Shown here one piece after another: positions 38,129 to 48,511 of a stretch of DNA of 64,000 nt. Positions within the stretch are counted from its first letter, which is position 1. Every line of letters begins with the position of its first letter. The position numbers were made by a program, and so were the translations under genes. Under the pieces are notes generated by a model, which saw only the letters and a program-made list of their open reading frames with translations, had not been told where the DNA came from and ran no database searches. Origin of the DNA: Desmospora profundinema (GTDB lineage: Bacteria; Bacillota; Bacilli; Thermoactinomycetales; DSM-45169); assembly GCF_031454155.1 (NCBI RefSeq), contig NZ_JAVDQG010000002.1, positions 1 through 64,000 on the forward strand, given 5' to 3'.

Positions 38129-39238
38129 TCACTTTTTGCGGCGGTGACGCAGGAAAGTAGGGATCTCCAGACCACCGTCTTCCTTGACGCTGGGCCGGAC
38201 GATGTCCACCACTTGACTGCGATTGGTTGTTTCCTTCTTTTCCTCAAAAGCAAATTGAGGTTTTCCCTTCGCCTTTTCCTGTTCCTTGCCGTCAAATCCA
38301 GTAGCGATCACCGTCACCAGGATCTCGTCCTTCAGTTCCTCGTTGATAACCGCACCGAAAATCATATTCACTTCGGGATCCGAGGCGGATGCCACGATAT
38401 CGGCTGCTTCGTTCACCTCGTACAGGCTTAAATTGGTGCCGCCGGTGATGTTCATCAGGACGCCGCGGGCCCCGTCGATGGAGGTTTCCAGCAATGGACT
38501 GCAGATCGCTTTTTTGGCCGCTTCCGTCGCCCGTGATTCTCCCGTCGCCATGCCGATGCCCATCAAAGCAGAACCCCGTTCGGTCATGATAGTCTTCACG
38601 TCGGCAAAATCCAGGTTGATCAAACCGGGCACGGCGATCAGATCCGAAATACCCTGGACACCCTGCCGCAATACATTGTCCGCTTCCCTGAACGCTTCCA
38701 GCATCGGAGTGTTTTTGTCCACGATCTCCAACAGGCGGTCATTGGGGATGACAATCAAGGTGTCCACTTTATCCTTCAATTCCGCGATTCCCTGATCAGC
38801 CTGCAGAGAACGTTTCCGGCCTTCAAATGTAAACGGGCGAGTGACCACGCCTACGGTTAGGGCTCCCAGTTCACGGGCCAATTCCGCAATCTCGGGAGCA
38901 GCGCCGGTGCCGGTGCCACCACCCATACCGGCGGTCACAAAAACCATGTCTGCTCCCTTTAACACGTTTTCGATGCTCTCCCGGCTCTCTTCGGCGGCTT
39001 TCTTTCCCACCGCCGGATTGGCTCCAGCCCCGAGCCCACGGGTCAACTTCTCACCGATCTGGAGTTTGACCGGTGCATGGGAACGGTTGAGGGCCTGAGC
39101 ATCGGTGTTGGCTGCAATAAACTCCACCCCTTGAACACCGCTCTCGATCATGCGGTTCACGGCATTGCTTCCACCGCCACCCACTCCGATAACCTTGATC
39201 TGGGCAATTTGTTCGACTTCCATATCAAACTCCAACAT
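38129..39238 (-). CDS. ftsZ: Cell division protein FtsZ
   Basis: 369 residues from ATG 39238 behind TGGAGGG. Tubulin-like GTPase forming the division ring. GTP signature [13 protein letters not shown] near residue 105, N-terminal [14 protein letters not shown], and a conserved C-terminal peptide [16 protein letters not shown] that binds FtsA and SepF. Confidence 0.98.
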   Translation of the reverse strand: MLEFDMEVEQIAQIKVIGVGGGGSNAVNRMIESGVQGVEFIAANTDAQALNRSHAPVKLQIGEKLTRGLGAGANPAVGKKAAEESRESIENVLKGADMVFVTAGMGGGTGTGAAPEIAELARELGALTVGVVTRPFTFEGRKRSLQADQGIAELKDKVDTLIVIPNDRLLEIVDKNTPMLEAFREADNVLRQGVQGISDLIAVPGLINLDFADVKTIMTERGSALMGIGMATGESRATEAAKKAICSPLLETSIDGARGVLMNITGGTNLSLYEVNEAADIVASASDPEVNMIFGAVINEELKDEILVTVIATGFDGKEQEKAKGKPQFAFEEKKETTNRSQVVDIVRPSVKEDGGLEIPTFLRHRRKK

Positions 39239-39277
39239 CGATTGTCCCTCCAATTACGATAAAATCTGTCTATTCCC

Positions 39278-40519
39278 TCAGATGAACTCCTTCAAAAACC
39301 ATTTTTTCATGCGTTCCAGTGTGGAGGAACTGCGTTTGTTCTTTTGTGCAGATGGATTTTGTCCCTCTTCCGGTTCGATCAGACGGAGCATCCACCGCTT
39401 TTGGATATAGTGGATCATACCGACACCGCTGGTGAAGGAAGGATCCTGCACACCGATATGTTCCGGTGAAACGACTCTCACCGCTTGACCCAGTTGAGCT
39501 TGGGCAACACGAAGGATATGGGGGGTGGACAATACTCCGCCCGTCAAAACGAAACCGCCGGCAGGCTCTCGATCAAAACCCATCGCCTCCACCTGTTCCC
39601 GGATTAATTGAAAGATCTCTTCGATCCGGGGCTCGATAATCAGGGCCAATTCTTCTTGATTGACCGTGTTCTCCCGATTACTGCCGATGGTAGGCACCGG
39701 AAACGTCACTTCCCTGGATGCCTCGTCCACGGTAGCCACACCGTATTTCCGCTTCACTTTTTCTGCTGCTTCCGTATGGGTTCGAAGACCGATCGTAATA
39801 TCATTGGTGATATATTCACCCCCAATGGGAAGCACTGCCGTCGACAACAGGTACCCTTGTTCAAAAACGGCGATGGAAGTCGCCCCTCCACCAACGTCCG
39901 CCAAGACGACTCCCATGTTCTTTTCATCAGCGGACAAGCAGATTTCACTAGCGGCGAGGGGGAGCAACAGGATCCCCGCTACGGACAGCGATGCCTTTTC
40001 CACGCAACGCAGGACATTGTGAATAATTGTTTTGGACCCGGTTACAATAGTGGCTTCCACTTCCAGTCGGACGCCCACCATTCCGTAGGGATCCTGGACG
40101 TCGCCCAAACCATCGACCACAAATTGTTTGGGTACGACTTCGATAATGGCCCGCTCCGGGGGCAACGCGATCACGCGGGCCGCCTGAATGACCCGTTCGA
40201 TATCCTGTCTCCCTATCTCGCGATTCTCACTGGAGACCGCAACCACTCCGTGACTGGGCTGGAGCGCCACATGGTTGCCGGAGATACCTACGAACACTTT
40301 GGAAATCTCTATCCCAACCATCCGTTCCGCATGATCGATTGCTTCCCGGATTGATTGAACGGCTTGGTCAATGTCAATGATGGCCCCTTTCTTCGTCCCC
40401 TTGGCGACCGCCGATCCGACTCCGACAATTTGCGTGCTTTCCTTTGTCACCTCGGCGACGATCACCCGTACCTTGGATGTTCCGATGTCTAAGCTGACAA
40501 TGAACTCTCCACTGCTCAA
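39278..40519 (-). CDS. ftsA: Cell division protein FtsA
   Basis: 413 residues. Actin-like ATPase that tethers FtsZ to the membrane: N-terminal IVSLDIGTSKVRVIVAE, ADVGGGATSIAVF near residue 205, GGVLSTPHI near 330, and a C-terminal amphipathic helix (LERMKKWFLKEFI). Starts at TTG with GAGGAGGTG upstream. A 170-bp gap precedes it, so it may have its own promoter. Confidence 0.95.
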   Translation of the reverse strand: MSSGEFIVSLDIGTSKVRVIVAEVTKESTQIVGVGSAVAKGTKKGAIIDIDQAVQSIREAIDHAERMVGIEISKVFVGISGNHVALQPSHGVVAVSSENREIGRQDIERVIQAARVIALPPERAIIEVVPKQFVVDGLGDVQDPYGMVGVRLEVEATIVTGSKTIIHNVLRCVEKASLSVAGILLLPLAASEICLSADEKNMGVVLADVGGGATSIAVFEQGYLLSTAVLPIGGEYITNDITIGLRTHTEAAEKVKRKYGVATVDEASREVTFPVPTIGSNRENTVNQEELALIIEPRIEEIFQLIREQVEAMGFDREPAGGFVLTGGVLSTPHILRVAQAQLGQAVRVVSPEHIGVQDPSFTSGVGMIHYIQKRWMLRLIEPEEGQNPSAQKNKRSSSTLERMKKWFLKEFI

Positions 40520-40687
40520 ATCCTGGGCACCTCCTCGCCCGAGAATCGTTCAACGGTGGTGGAAATCTTCATTTTTAATGAGGGGAGAAGCGAAGGGAGA
40601 TTCCGCTTGTACCACATTTATTCAACATGAAGGGAGATTTCCCCTTTTTCCCACTTAACTTTTTCTTCAGTGGGCAAAACGCTGCAA

Positions 40688-41407
40688 TCACTCCTTTTCC
40701 GGCTCGAACCAAGTGCTCTCCAACAGGTTCAACGTGCCTGGGGGACGATTGCGGAACATAGAATAATAGGGAATTTTCTCACCGAAATCACGAATTCGCA
40801 CCCGTACAACATGATGGTTACGCGTATAGACCCGGACCAAATCCGGATATGTAGAATCCTCCCCCGGCCGGATCTCGGACAGATCCGCCTGGATCCGTTT
40901 GGGGAGATCAGCCAATCCGCGTGCAAGAGCGGGATCCCACTCCCCCCGCTTCTCCCAGCCGCGAAGAAGGGGCTTGTCCAGATTGCCGGACCATGGCCGG
41001 TCTTTTAATATCTCTCCGTTTCCCAGTACCGGATACGCAAGAGAGCCCTCCACCCAAAAAGCAACCCGGTGTGATTCCTTCACCTCGATATCCACAGTAC
41101 CGGGAAAAGTCTTGGTCACCACCGCCTCCCTCACTTCGGGCAGGGCAGCAATCCGCCGTTCGGCTTCGCCGCCGTCCCAATGAAAATAAGAGCTCCCTTT
41201 TTCCAGTCGGGCCAATTGCAAGAGCTCTTCTTCCGTTACCATATGATTTCCCTTGATTCGGACATCCCGAATCTCCCCCAATGGGGATTCCAAAAACAAG
41301 ATGATCAGAGTCCCCAGGAAAAAGAGAAGGATGAACAGGATGGCTACGAATGAAGGGGGTTTACGGGAACGGGTGGGGGAACGCAAGGGACGCACCCGCT
41401 CTTCCAT
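40688..41407 (-). CDS. divIB: Cell division protein DivIB/FtsQ
   Basis: 239 residues. Short cytoplasmic N-terminus, one membrane segment (FVAILFILLFFLGTLIILFL) and an external POTRA domain (LGEIRDVRIKGNHMVTEEELLQLARLEKGSSYF) plus the FtsQ beta domain. Works in the DivIB-DivIC-FtsL complex. Confidence 0.92.
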   Translation of the reverse strand: MEERVRPLRSPTRSRKPPSFVAILFILLFFLGTLIILFLESPLGEIRDVRIKGNHMVTEEELLQLARLEKGSSYFHWDGGEAERRIAALPEVREAVVTKTFPGTVDIEVKESHRVAFWVEGSLAYPVLGNGEILKDRPWSGNLDKPLLRGWEKRGEWDPALARGLADLPKRIQADLSEIRPGEDSTYPDLVRVYTRNHHVVRVRIRDFGEKIPYYSMFRNRPPGTLNLLESTWFEPEKE

Positions 41408-41502
41408 GGCGACATCTCCTTCCGGTGGGAATCACCATGATAGGAACCTTTTCTAATGTTACCACAAACTTAGGCGGTCCGGGAATCGATATCCTTAGAG
41501 AT

Positions 41503-41534
41503 AAAAAAACAGCGCACGGCTGTGTCGCTGTTTT
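41503..41534 (-). terminator. Terminator after murA
   Basis: AACAGCG/CGCTGTT arms (41508-41514, 41526-41532) with an inner CAC/GTG pair, followed on the minus strand by seven Ts. It sits directly after murA and would split the dcw cluster before divIB. Confidence 0.75.
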
Positions 41535-42806
41535 TCATGCGAACGCTCTTTTTCCCGGATGACGCTGGATTTGCCCTCCCAGCTGGAACAGCGTTTGTTC
41601 TAACCGTTCATACCCGCGATCGATGTGGGCAAGACCCCGAACATGAGTCGTCCCCTTGGCTGCCAGTCCGGCTATGACGAGAGCAGCGCCGGCTCGTAGA
41701 TCCGTCGCTTCCACCACGGCTCCCCGCAGATGGGGGACCCCTTCGATTTCCACCCGATTATTCCTGACTGTCAACCGGGCTCCCATCCGAATCAACTCGT
41801 GCACATGTTTAAAACGACCATCAAAGATCCCTTCCTGAATGGTACTTTTTCCTTCGGTCACAGATAAAAGCGCCATCACTTGGGGTTGCATATCCGTTGG
41901 AAAACCAGGGTACGGCTGCGTAACCACACCACCCACTGCGGAGAGTCGTCCGCCTCCCCTGACCCACAGAGCATCCCCTTCGGATTTTAATTGAGCACCT
42001 GTTTTCTTAAGCAGCTCAATGGTGGACGTCATATGATCCGGCATCACGTGAGTGAGAAGAACTTCTCCACCAGTAACAGCGGCGGCAATGGCCAGCGTCC
42101 CCGCAACAATCCGGTCGGGGATTACCTCATAGGAAACCGAGTGTAGTCGCTTGACGCCCCGGATCGTGATGGTCTCCGTCCCCGCTCCTCTGACATCGGC
42201 ACCCATCCGGTTGAGGAAGCGTTGCAGATCCAGTATTTCGGGCTCCCGGGCCGCGTTGCGGATGGTCGTCTCCCCGTCCGCACACACAGCTGCCATCATA
42301 ATGTTTTCGGTCGCTCCCACACTGGGCAAAGCCAAGCGGATATGCGCTCCCTTCAATTGGGAGGCCGTGCAGCGAATCGACTCCCCATCATCCTCCACCA
42401 TGCCTCCAAGAGCTTCCAATCCTTGGAGATGAAGGTCAATCGGGCGTGCTCCGATGGCACAACCGCCCGGCCGAGTAATGGAGACCTCTCCCAGTCTGGA
42501 CAACAGCGGTCCCATCAAAAAGATGGACGAACGCATCTGACGCATCAGGATTTCAGGAATTCGAGAAGATTTCAATGTGGAGGTTTCCAGCTTGACGGTG
42601 TTCCCATCCCAGCGCATTTTGACGCCGAGGGACTTCAGGATCTCATTCATCACGGCGATGTCCGACAGATGCGGTACATCCCGGATCTCATGGATGCCTT
42701 CCACCAAGAGCGTAGCTGCCAGGATGGGAAGGGCTGAGTTCTTCGCACCTTGAACACGAACGGTTCCGTACAGAGGTTTTCCGCCCTTGATGACAAACTG
42801 CTCCAA
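41535..42806 (-). CDS. murA: UDP-N-acetylglucosamine 1-carboxyvinyltransferase
   Basis: 423 residues, EPT fold. First committed step of peptidoglycan synthesis: transfers enolpyruvate from PEP to UDP-GlcNAc. GAKNSALPILAATLL at the start and the Cys loop around RPGGCAIGARPIDLHLQGLEALG near residue 117, with the fosfomycin-sensitive Cys present. Between murB and divIB, as in several Bacilli. Confidence 0.95.
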   Translation of the reverse strand: MEQFVIKGGKPLYGTVRVQGAKNSALPILAATLLVEGIHEIRDVPHLSDIAVMNEILKSLGVKMRWDGNTVKLETSTLKSSRIPEILMRQMRSSIFLMGPLLSRLGEVSITRPGGCAIGARPIDLHLQGLEALGGMVEDDGESIRCTASQLKGAHIRLALPSVGATENIMMAAVCADGETTIRNAAREPEILDLQRFLNRMGADVRGAGTETITIRGVKRLHSVSYEVIPDRIVAGTLAIAAAVTGGEVLLTHVMPDHMTSTIELLKKTGAQLKSEGDALWVRGGGRLSAVGGVVTQPYPGFPTDMQPQVMALLSVTEGKSTIQEGIFDGRFKHVHELIRMGARLTVRNNRVEIEGVPHLRGAVVEATDLRAGAALVIAGLAAKGTTHVRGLAHIDRGYERLEQTLFQLGGQIQRHPGKRAFA

Positions 42807-42820
42807 TGTTCCACCTCCGT

Positions 42821-43729
42821 CTACCCTTCACCCACCACCTGAACTTCCGGCACCAAGGTGACGCCGTATTCTTTCTCAATCGTTCCGATGATGTGCTCTA
42901 TCAGGGTGAGAACATCGTTTGCCGTCGCTTGACCGCGATTAATAATAAAGTTCGCGTGTTGAGTGGAAACTTCGGCATCGCCGACCCGATAACCCTTCAG
43001 ACCCGCGGCTTCGATCAGGCGGCCGGAATGGTCGCCGTCAGGATTACGGAATACACTGCCCGCACAGGGATGCTGAAGGGGCTGCGTTTGACGCCGCCGA
43101 TCCTTGAATTGAGCCATGGATGCAGCCACTTTTTTGCGGTCGCCCGCTTTTAATTGAAAAACCGCCTCCGTGACTACGCCGCGCAGGGAAGACTGCAGGA
43201 TGGAATGCCGATAGGAAAAGTCCAGCTCTTGATTGGTCAGGCGAATCCATCGTCCCTCTTCCAACAGCACCTCCGCCGACTCCAACACCCGGCAAACCTC
43301 AGATCCGTGGGCACCGGCGTTCATAAAAACAGCGCCACCCACCGTTCCTGGGATTCCCCCGGCAAACTCAAGGCCAGTCAAACCCGCTTTGGCAGCCAGG
43401 ACCGACAGTTTCACAAAAGAGTGTCCGCCGCCTGCAATTACCCGGTCCCCATCCACCCGGTAATAATCCAATCCGTTTCCCATCTTGATGACGGCACCGC
43501 GAATCCCACCGTCACGGACCAACAGGTTGGATCCGCGACCGATCACCCGCCAAGGGATCTGATGACGGTACAATATGGCCATCGTTTTCTCCAGCTCTTC
43601 TCTGTTTTGGGGAATGACCAGGATATCGGCAGGCCCGCCCACTTTCCAAGTAGTGTGGCGAGAAAGGGGTTCATCCAGTCTTACATCTTCGATTTGGGCT
43701 TCTTTTAATTCGAGGGCGATAGGTTCCAC
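42821..43729 (-). CDS. murB: UDP-N-acetylenolpyruvoylglucosamine reductase
   Basis: 302 residues, FAD-binding PCMH fold, type IIb-like. LSRHTTWKVGGPADILVIP near residue 22, VIGRGSNLLVRDGGIRG, AGIPGTVGGAVFMNAGAHG near 120, and the catalytic Ser in PCAGSVFRNP. Reduces enolpyruvyl-UDP-GlcNAc to UDP-MurNAc. Preceded by GGAGGTCC and the ATG at 43729. Confidence 0.95.
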   Translation of the reverse strand: MEPIALELKEAQIEDVRLDEPLSRHTTWKVGGPADILVIPQNREELEKTMAILYRHQIPWRVIGRGSNLLVRDGGIRGAVIKMGNGLDYYRVDGDRVIAGGGHSFVKLSVLAAKAGLTGLEFAGGIPGTVGGAVFMNAGAHGSEVCRVLESAEVLLEEGRWIRLTNQELDFSYRHSILQSSLRGVVTEAVFQLKAGDRKKVAASMAQFKDRRRQTQPLQHPCAGSVFRNPDGDHSGRLIEAAGLKGYRVGDAEVSTQHANFIINRGQATANDVLTLIEHIIGTIEKEYGVTLVPEVQVVGEG

Positions 43730-43858
43730 AGGCGGGACCTCCTTTCACAGACACTCAGCACACTGATGGTATCCAGGCGCGGCATACGATATCCTATGCC
43801 TCCGCCCCGATTGTGTGACGCAGGCCTAAAACCGGTATTCACGGTTTCACCGTATTTT

Positions 43859-44962
43859 TCACGATGAGACTCGGACGAGTTCATCTACGATCACCTCCGC
43901 CGCGTCAGGACGCCCCAGACGCTTGGACGCTTCACTCATGTGATGGTGGGATTCCGGATCTTTCATTATCGCCTCAATGGCGGTCCACAGGGTATTCCCT
44001 GTCAGCTCCCGCTCCAAAATCATCCGACCGGCACCCTGTTCCTCCAGCCACCGGGCATTCATTTCCTGATGGTTGTTCGTGACATACGGAGACGGTACCA
44101 GGATGGACGGAATACCCAAGGCGGTCAATTCAGCCAGGAAAGAAGCACCCGAGCGCCCCACCATCAACGAAGTGGCCGCCAATACGTCGGGCATGTTGTA
44201 TATAAACGGTTGTACCGTCAGGTTGTCCATCGGTTCGTTATTCAGTTTAGCAGTAACCTCATCATAATGCACTTCCCCCGTTACGAAAACAAAGTGAAGC
44301 TCCTTGAATTCCCGCATCCGGGGAAGCATCGCAAGAACGGCTTCATTGATCGGCTTGGCCCCGCGGCTGCCGCCTGCAATCAGCACAATCGGCTTGTCCG
44401 ATCCCTCCAATCCCAGAGAAGCCCGGCCTTTTACCGCATCGGCTTGAACCGCTTCCGTCCCCCGGGGGTTCCCGGTGTGGATCAGCCGCTTGGCTTTGGT
44501 CAGGTACTGTTCCGATCCGCTGAGACTAACTGCCACGGTGTCCACATAGCGGGTAAGAAAGCGGGTTGTCAACCCCGGTAACACATCCGGCTCCAGAATA
44601 AAGGTGGGAACATTCATCTTGGCAGCAGCGTAAAGAGTCGGACCGCTGACATAACCGCCGGTTCCCACCACCACCTCCGGTTCAAAGGATCGGATCGCTT
44701 CTTTGCAATCCCGGACCGCTTTGAGAAATTTGGCCACCGTCTGCACGTTATCCAGACTCAACTTCCGTTTAAATCCCTGGATCTCCACATCGAAAAACCG
44801 GATGTCACCCGCTTTGGGCACAATGGTGGCTTCCAGACCGTTCTTGGTTCCGATATAGGCGACTTCCACATCAGGGAAACGACGACGGACAGCCTGAACG
44901 ATGGAGAGGGCCGGGTAGATATGTCCCCCCGTCCCTCCGCCGGAAAGAAGTATTTTTTTCAT
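43859..44962 (-). CDS. murG: Lipid II synthase MurG
   Basis: 367 residues from ATG 44962 (MKKILLSGGGTGGHIYPAL). GT28 glycosyltransferase that adds GlcNAc to lipid I on the inner membrane face. UDP-GlcNAc site motifs are VLIAGGSRGAKPINEA and VGRSGASFLAELTALGIPSILVP. An upstream ATG in the same frame lacks a good ribosome site. Confidence 0.95.
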   Translation of the reverse strand: MKKILLSGGGTGGHIYPALSIVQAVRRRFPDVEVAYIGTKNGLEATIVPKAGDIRFFDVEIQGFKRKLSLDNVQTVAKFLKAVRDCKEAIRSFEPEVVVGTGGYVSGPTLYAAAKMNVPTFILEPDVLPGLTTRFLTRYVDTVAVSLSGSEQYLTKAKRLIHTGNPRGTEAVQADAVKGRASLGLEGSDKPIVLIAGGSRGAKPINEAVLAMLPRMREFKELHFVFVTGEVHYDEVTAKLNNEPMDNLTVQPFIYNMPDVLAATSLMVGRSGASFLAELTALGIPSILVPSPYVTNNHQEMNARWLEEQGAGRMILERELTGNTLWTAIEAIMKDPESHHHMSEASKRLGRPDAAEVIVDELVRVSS

Positions 44963-44993
44963 GGTACCACCCGTTTCCATTATTTTTCAGTTT

Positions 44994-46094
44994 TCAAACT
45001 TTACTGAAGCGGGACAGGTTTAGCAGCAAACCGACAGCTGCCAGTGTCAATGTTAAAGAAGAACCTCCGTAACTAAGAAAAGGAAGGGTGATTCCGGTAA
45101 CAGGAAAAGCCCCTGTCACCACCCCGATGTTAATGACCGCCTGAATCGCAATCATACCCGTAACACCGGCGGCAACCAGACTGGAGAACATATCCGGCAC
45201 CGTGATCGCAACCCGCAACCCTCTCCAAACAAGGATACCAAACAAGAGGATCACCGTCCCTCCTCCCAGGAAGCCCAGCTCCTCCGCCAAGATGGAAAAG
45301 ATAAAGTCCGTATGGGGTTCCGGCAGATAAAGATGCTTCTGCCTGCTCATGCCCAGTCCCAGCCCCATCAAGCCTCCGGGTCCGATCGCATACAGGGATT
45401 GAATCAACTGATACCCGGCGCCCAACGGATCCTGCCAGGGATTTAAGAAAGCGGTAATGCGCTGAATCCGATAGGGTGCCGCCAAGACCAAGCTTACAAA
45501 GCCCAGCACCCCCACCAAGGATAACCCCAACAGGTGTTTCATCCGGGCCCCCGCCGTAAAGATCATCACCAATGCGGTCCCCATCATCACGGTGCCGGTA
45601 CCCAAGTCCGGTTGCAGCATGATCAGGGCAAACGCAGATCCGGCGATGGCGAGAGGAACCAGCAGCCCCTTGGTGAAAGAGGTCACTTGGTGTGCATGGG
45701 ACGTAAGGTATCGAGACAGATATAAAATAATTCCCAACTTGGTAAACTCTGATGGCTGGATGCTGAACGCGCCGATCCCGAGCCAGCTTTGCGCTCCGTT
45801 TCGCAAGATGCCAACCCCGGGGATCAACACCGCCACCAACAGGATAAAGCAAATCGCCAAGCCCGGCTTCGCCCAATGTCGAAAAAATTGGGGATCCAGC
45901 CGGGAAATAACCAACATCAGGAACACGCCCAACGCGGCAAATAACAGTTGCCGCTTCGCATAGTAAAAGCTGTCTCCAAACTTATGCAACGAGTAAGCGG
46001 CACTGGCGCTGTACACCATCACCACTCCGATGGCGAGCAACATAAAGATCACCGTAATGATGACCGGATCTGGAGCGTTCCGCGATTGGGGCAT
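44994..46094 (-). CDS. ftsW: Lipid II glycan polymerase FtsW/SpoVE (SEDS family)
   Basis: 366 residues, about ten membrane segments. SEDS motifs GNGAQSWLGIGAFSIQPSEF-like near residue 90 and the C-terminal GGSSLTLTLAAVGLLLNLSR are present. In Bacillus the gene at this dcw position is spoVE, the sporulation paralogue of ftsW; which function applies here cannot be told from sequence. It would partner a class B PBP encoded in this cluster. Confidence 0.9.
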   Translation of the reverse strand: MPQSRNAPDPVIITVIFMLLAIGVVMVYSASAAYSLHKFGDSFYYAKRQLLFAALGVFLMLVISRLDPQFFRHWAKPGLAICFILLVAVLIPGVGILRNGAQSWLGIGAFSIQPSEFTKLGIILYLSRYLTSHAHQVTSFTKGLLVPLAIAGSAFALIMLQPDLGTGTVMMGTALVMIFTAGARMKHLLGLSLVGVLGFVSLVLAAPYRIQRITAFLNPWQDPLGAGYQLIQSLYAIGPGGLMGLGLGMSRQKHLYLPEPHTDFIFSILAEELGFLGGGTVILLFGILVWRGLRVAITVPDMFSSLVAAGVTGMIAIQAVINIGVVTGAFPVTGITLPFLSYGGSSLTLTLAAVGLLLNLSRFSKV

Positions 46095-46142
46095 GGACCC
46101 TCACCTCATACAAGGGATTGGGGCAAGCCTGGCAAGCCCTGT

Positions 46143-47510
46143 TTAAAGACTATGCACGGCTTCTTTGAAAATGCTTCCCCGTTCCTCGAAGGAGGCATGT
46201 TGATCCCAGCTGGCGCAGGCAGGTGACAGGAGTACAATATCCCCCGGCTCGGCCATGTCAGCCGCCAGACGGACCGCTTCCCTGACACCGGAAGCCTGTC
46301 GGCGATGGACCACTTGCGCTTCTTGCGCCCGCCTTAAAAGAATGTCGGCGGTTTGGCCGAAGGTGACGAGCCCTTTCAGGCGATCCCGGAAAACCGGCGT
46401 CAATTCGTGAAAATCAATCCCCCGATCCAACCCCCCGGCAATCAGGACCACCCCCGAGGGGAAAGACTCCAACGCCGCAGTCGCCGCCTGAGGGTTGGTC
46501 GCTTTGGAATCGTTGTACCAGCGGACTCCATCTTTTTCCGTCACGAATTCCAGTCTGTGTTCCACACCGGTAAAGGAGGCCAGTTCATGGGCGATCGCCG
46601 TCATGGAACAGCCGGCTGCAGAAGCGATCGCAGCCGCAGCCAACCCATTCTCCACATGGACACCCGGCAGCCTCACCTTTGATACGGGCATTACGGCTTT
46701 CTCAGTGCCATCTTTCCGCTGCACAATCATTCCGTCTCGAATGTGCCAGCCTTGCGGTACCTCTTCCCGACGGCTGAACCAAACCACTCGGCCTTTTCGT
46801 TTCTCCCCGATTCTCCGACAAACCGGCGAATCCCAATTGAGCACCGCCGTGTCCTGCTTCTGCTGATTGGCAAACAGCCGGCTCTTGGAAGCGATGTAAT
46901 CATCCATCCCTCCGTGGTAATCCAAATGGGCCGGCGTTACATTGAGCAATGCTCCGATCCGGGGGCGGAATCGTACCGTTCCTTTCAATTGAAAACTGCT
47001 CAACTCCGCTACCAGCCATTGATCCGGCTTCAATTCCGGGGCCACATCCGCCAGGGCTTGTCCGATATTGCCGGCTACATGAGAGGAAATGTCCCCCGTG
47101 GACAACATTCGTCCCACAAGGGACGTCGTTGTCGTCTTTCCATTGGAACCCGTAATCCCGATAATCGGAGCCTCGGTAACCAAATAAGCCACCTCTACCT
47201 CCGTCATCACAGGAATCCCCAGTTCCAACGCCCGTTTAATCGGGGGGGCATGATAAGGAATTCCCGGATTTTTCACCACCCGGTCCACCCCTGGCCCGAT
47301 CAGATCATCGGGATGACCGCCGCAAATGACCGGTATCCCCCGTTTTTCCAATTCTTCTGCTTCCGGACTCTCCGAGCGGGGTTTGCGATCGTTGACCGTC
47401 ACCCGTACCCCCAGCCGATGCAACAGCTTGGCCACTGCCACTCCGCTTTTAGCCAGGCCCAGCACGACCACATGTTGTCCTCTCCACTCTTCCAGGGCTG
47501 TTGGTTTCAC
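46143..47510 (-). CDS. murD: UDP-MurNAc-L-alanine:D-glutamate ligase
   Basis: 455 residues from GTG 47510, which has GGAGGTG 8 nt ahead and overlaps the mraY stop. Mur ligase: Rossmann N-terminus ([17 protein letters not shown]), P-loop [14 protein letters not shown] near 115, central [19 protein letters not shown], and C-terminal [20 protein letters not shown], the MurD signature. Confidence 0.95.
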   Translation of the reverse strand: MKPTALEEWRGQHVVVLGLAKSGVAVAKLLHRLGVRVTVNDRKPRSESPEAEELEKRGIPVICGGHPDDLIGPGVDRVVKNPGIPYHAPPIKRALELGIPVMTEVEVAYLVTEAPIIGITGSNGKTTTTSLVGRMLSTGDISSHVAGNIGQALADVAPELKPDQWLVAELSSFQLKGTVRFRPRIGALLNVTPAHLDYHGGMDDYIASKSRLFANQQKQDTAVLNWDSPVCRRIGEKRKGRVVWFSRREEVPQGWHIRDGMIVQRKDGTEKAVMPVSKVRLPGVHVENGLAAAAIASAAGCSMTAIAHELASFTGVEHRLEFVTEKDGVRWYNDSKATNPQAATAALESFPSGVVLIAGGLDRGIDFHELTPVFRDRLKGLVTFGQTADILLRRAQEAQVVHRRQASGVREAVRLAADMAEPGDIVLLSPACASWDQHASFEERGSIFKEAVHSL

Positions 47511-48511
47511 CGCAGGAACACCTCCAGGTAGATCCCCAATGCAGCCGCGAGGAATCCGATCATCCAGAAGGTGGTTACCACACGCCATTCGGACCAGCCT
47601 ACCAATTCAAAATGGTGGTGCAACGGACTCATGCGGAACACCCGTTTGCCTCTCAACTTAAAGGAGGTAACCTGAATCATAACGGACAGGGTTTCGATGA
47701 CAAACACAATCCCGATGATAAACAACAACAATTCCGTTTTGGTGATTACCGCAAGCGCGGCCAAACCGCCCCCTAAAGCCAATGAGCCCGTGTCACCCAT
47801 AAACACCTTGGCCGGATGGGCGTTAAACACCAGGAATCCGAGCAACGCCCCCACCATCGAAGCGGAAAAGATGACCACCATGTAGTTGCTCTGAACCAGA
47901 CCGATGACGGCATACGCCCCATAAGCGATAGCGGCCGTTCCGGCCACCAACCCGTCCAATCCGTCGGTTAGATTGACTGCGTTTGAAGTGGCAATCATAA
48001 TCAGCACCAGGAGCGGCAGGTACATCCAGTTCAATTCAAAATGAATAGCGGTACCGGGAATGCTGATCGTCGAGATGGATTCATACAACCCCCGGACCAC
48101 CCGCACCTCCATCAATACCCAAAACAATACCAGGCCGATAAACAATTGTCCCAACAGCTTTTGCCGTGCAGTCAGCCCCAGATTCCGCTTCATCACCACT
48201 TTGATGTAATCGTCCATAAAGCCGAGGATTCCATACCCCAGCGTGGCGAACAGCAGGAAAAACAGGTCAGAAAGATGGCCGTCTTGATCGAAGATGTTAC
48301 TGACGGGAATCGCCGTCAGCACCAGCACCGCCATGAAGATCGTGCCGCCCATCGTCGGCGTCCCGGCTTTTTTCTGATGGGTCTTGGGTCCTTCTTCCCG
48401 GATCGCCTGGCCGAACTTCAATCTCCGCAGGATCGGGATCACCAACGGTCCCAACAGCACGCCCAACCCGAAGGCGACTCCCAGCGGAACCATGATCATT
48501 CTAATATCCAT
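47507..48511 (-). CDS. mraY: Phospho-MurNAc-pentapeptide translocase
   Basis: 334 residues from ATG 48511, ten membrane segments. Transfers phospho-MurNAc-pentapeptide to undecaprenyl phosphate to form lipid [13 protein letters not shown], the Asp pair in [40 protein letters not shown] and the loop [12 protein letters not shown] are intact. Confidence 0.96.
   Translation of the reverse strand: MDIRMIMVPLGVAFGLGVLLGPLVIPILRRLKFGQAIREEGPKTHQKKAGTPTMGGTIFMAVLVLTAIPVSNIFDQDGHLSDLFFLLFATLGYGILGFMDDYIKVVMKRNLGLTARQKLLGQLFIGLVLFWVLMEVRVVRGLYESISTISIPGTAIHFELNWMYLPLLVLIMIATSNAVNLTDGLDGLVAGTAAIAYGAYAVIGLVQSNYMVVIFSASMVGALLGFLVFNAHPAKVFMGDTGSLALGGGLAALAVITKTELLLFIIGIVFVIETLSVMIQVTSFKLRGKRVFRMSPLHHHFELVGWSEWRVVTTFWMIGFLAAALGIYLEVFLR

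Noticed and set aside
40620-40645. Sigma-H-like promoter ahead of ftsA (AGGGGAAAT and GTTGAAT, minus strand)
   Set aside because: Spacing is 10 bp instead of 11-12 and the -35 has a mismatch at a conserved base; plausible because Bacillus ftsAZ has such a promoter, but not strong enough to annotate.
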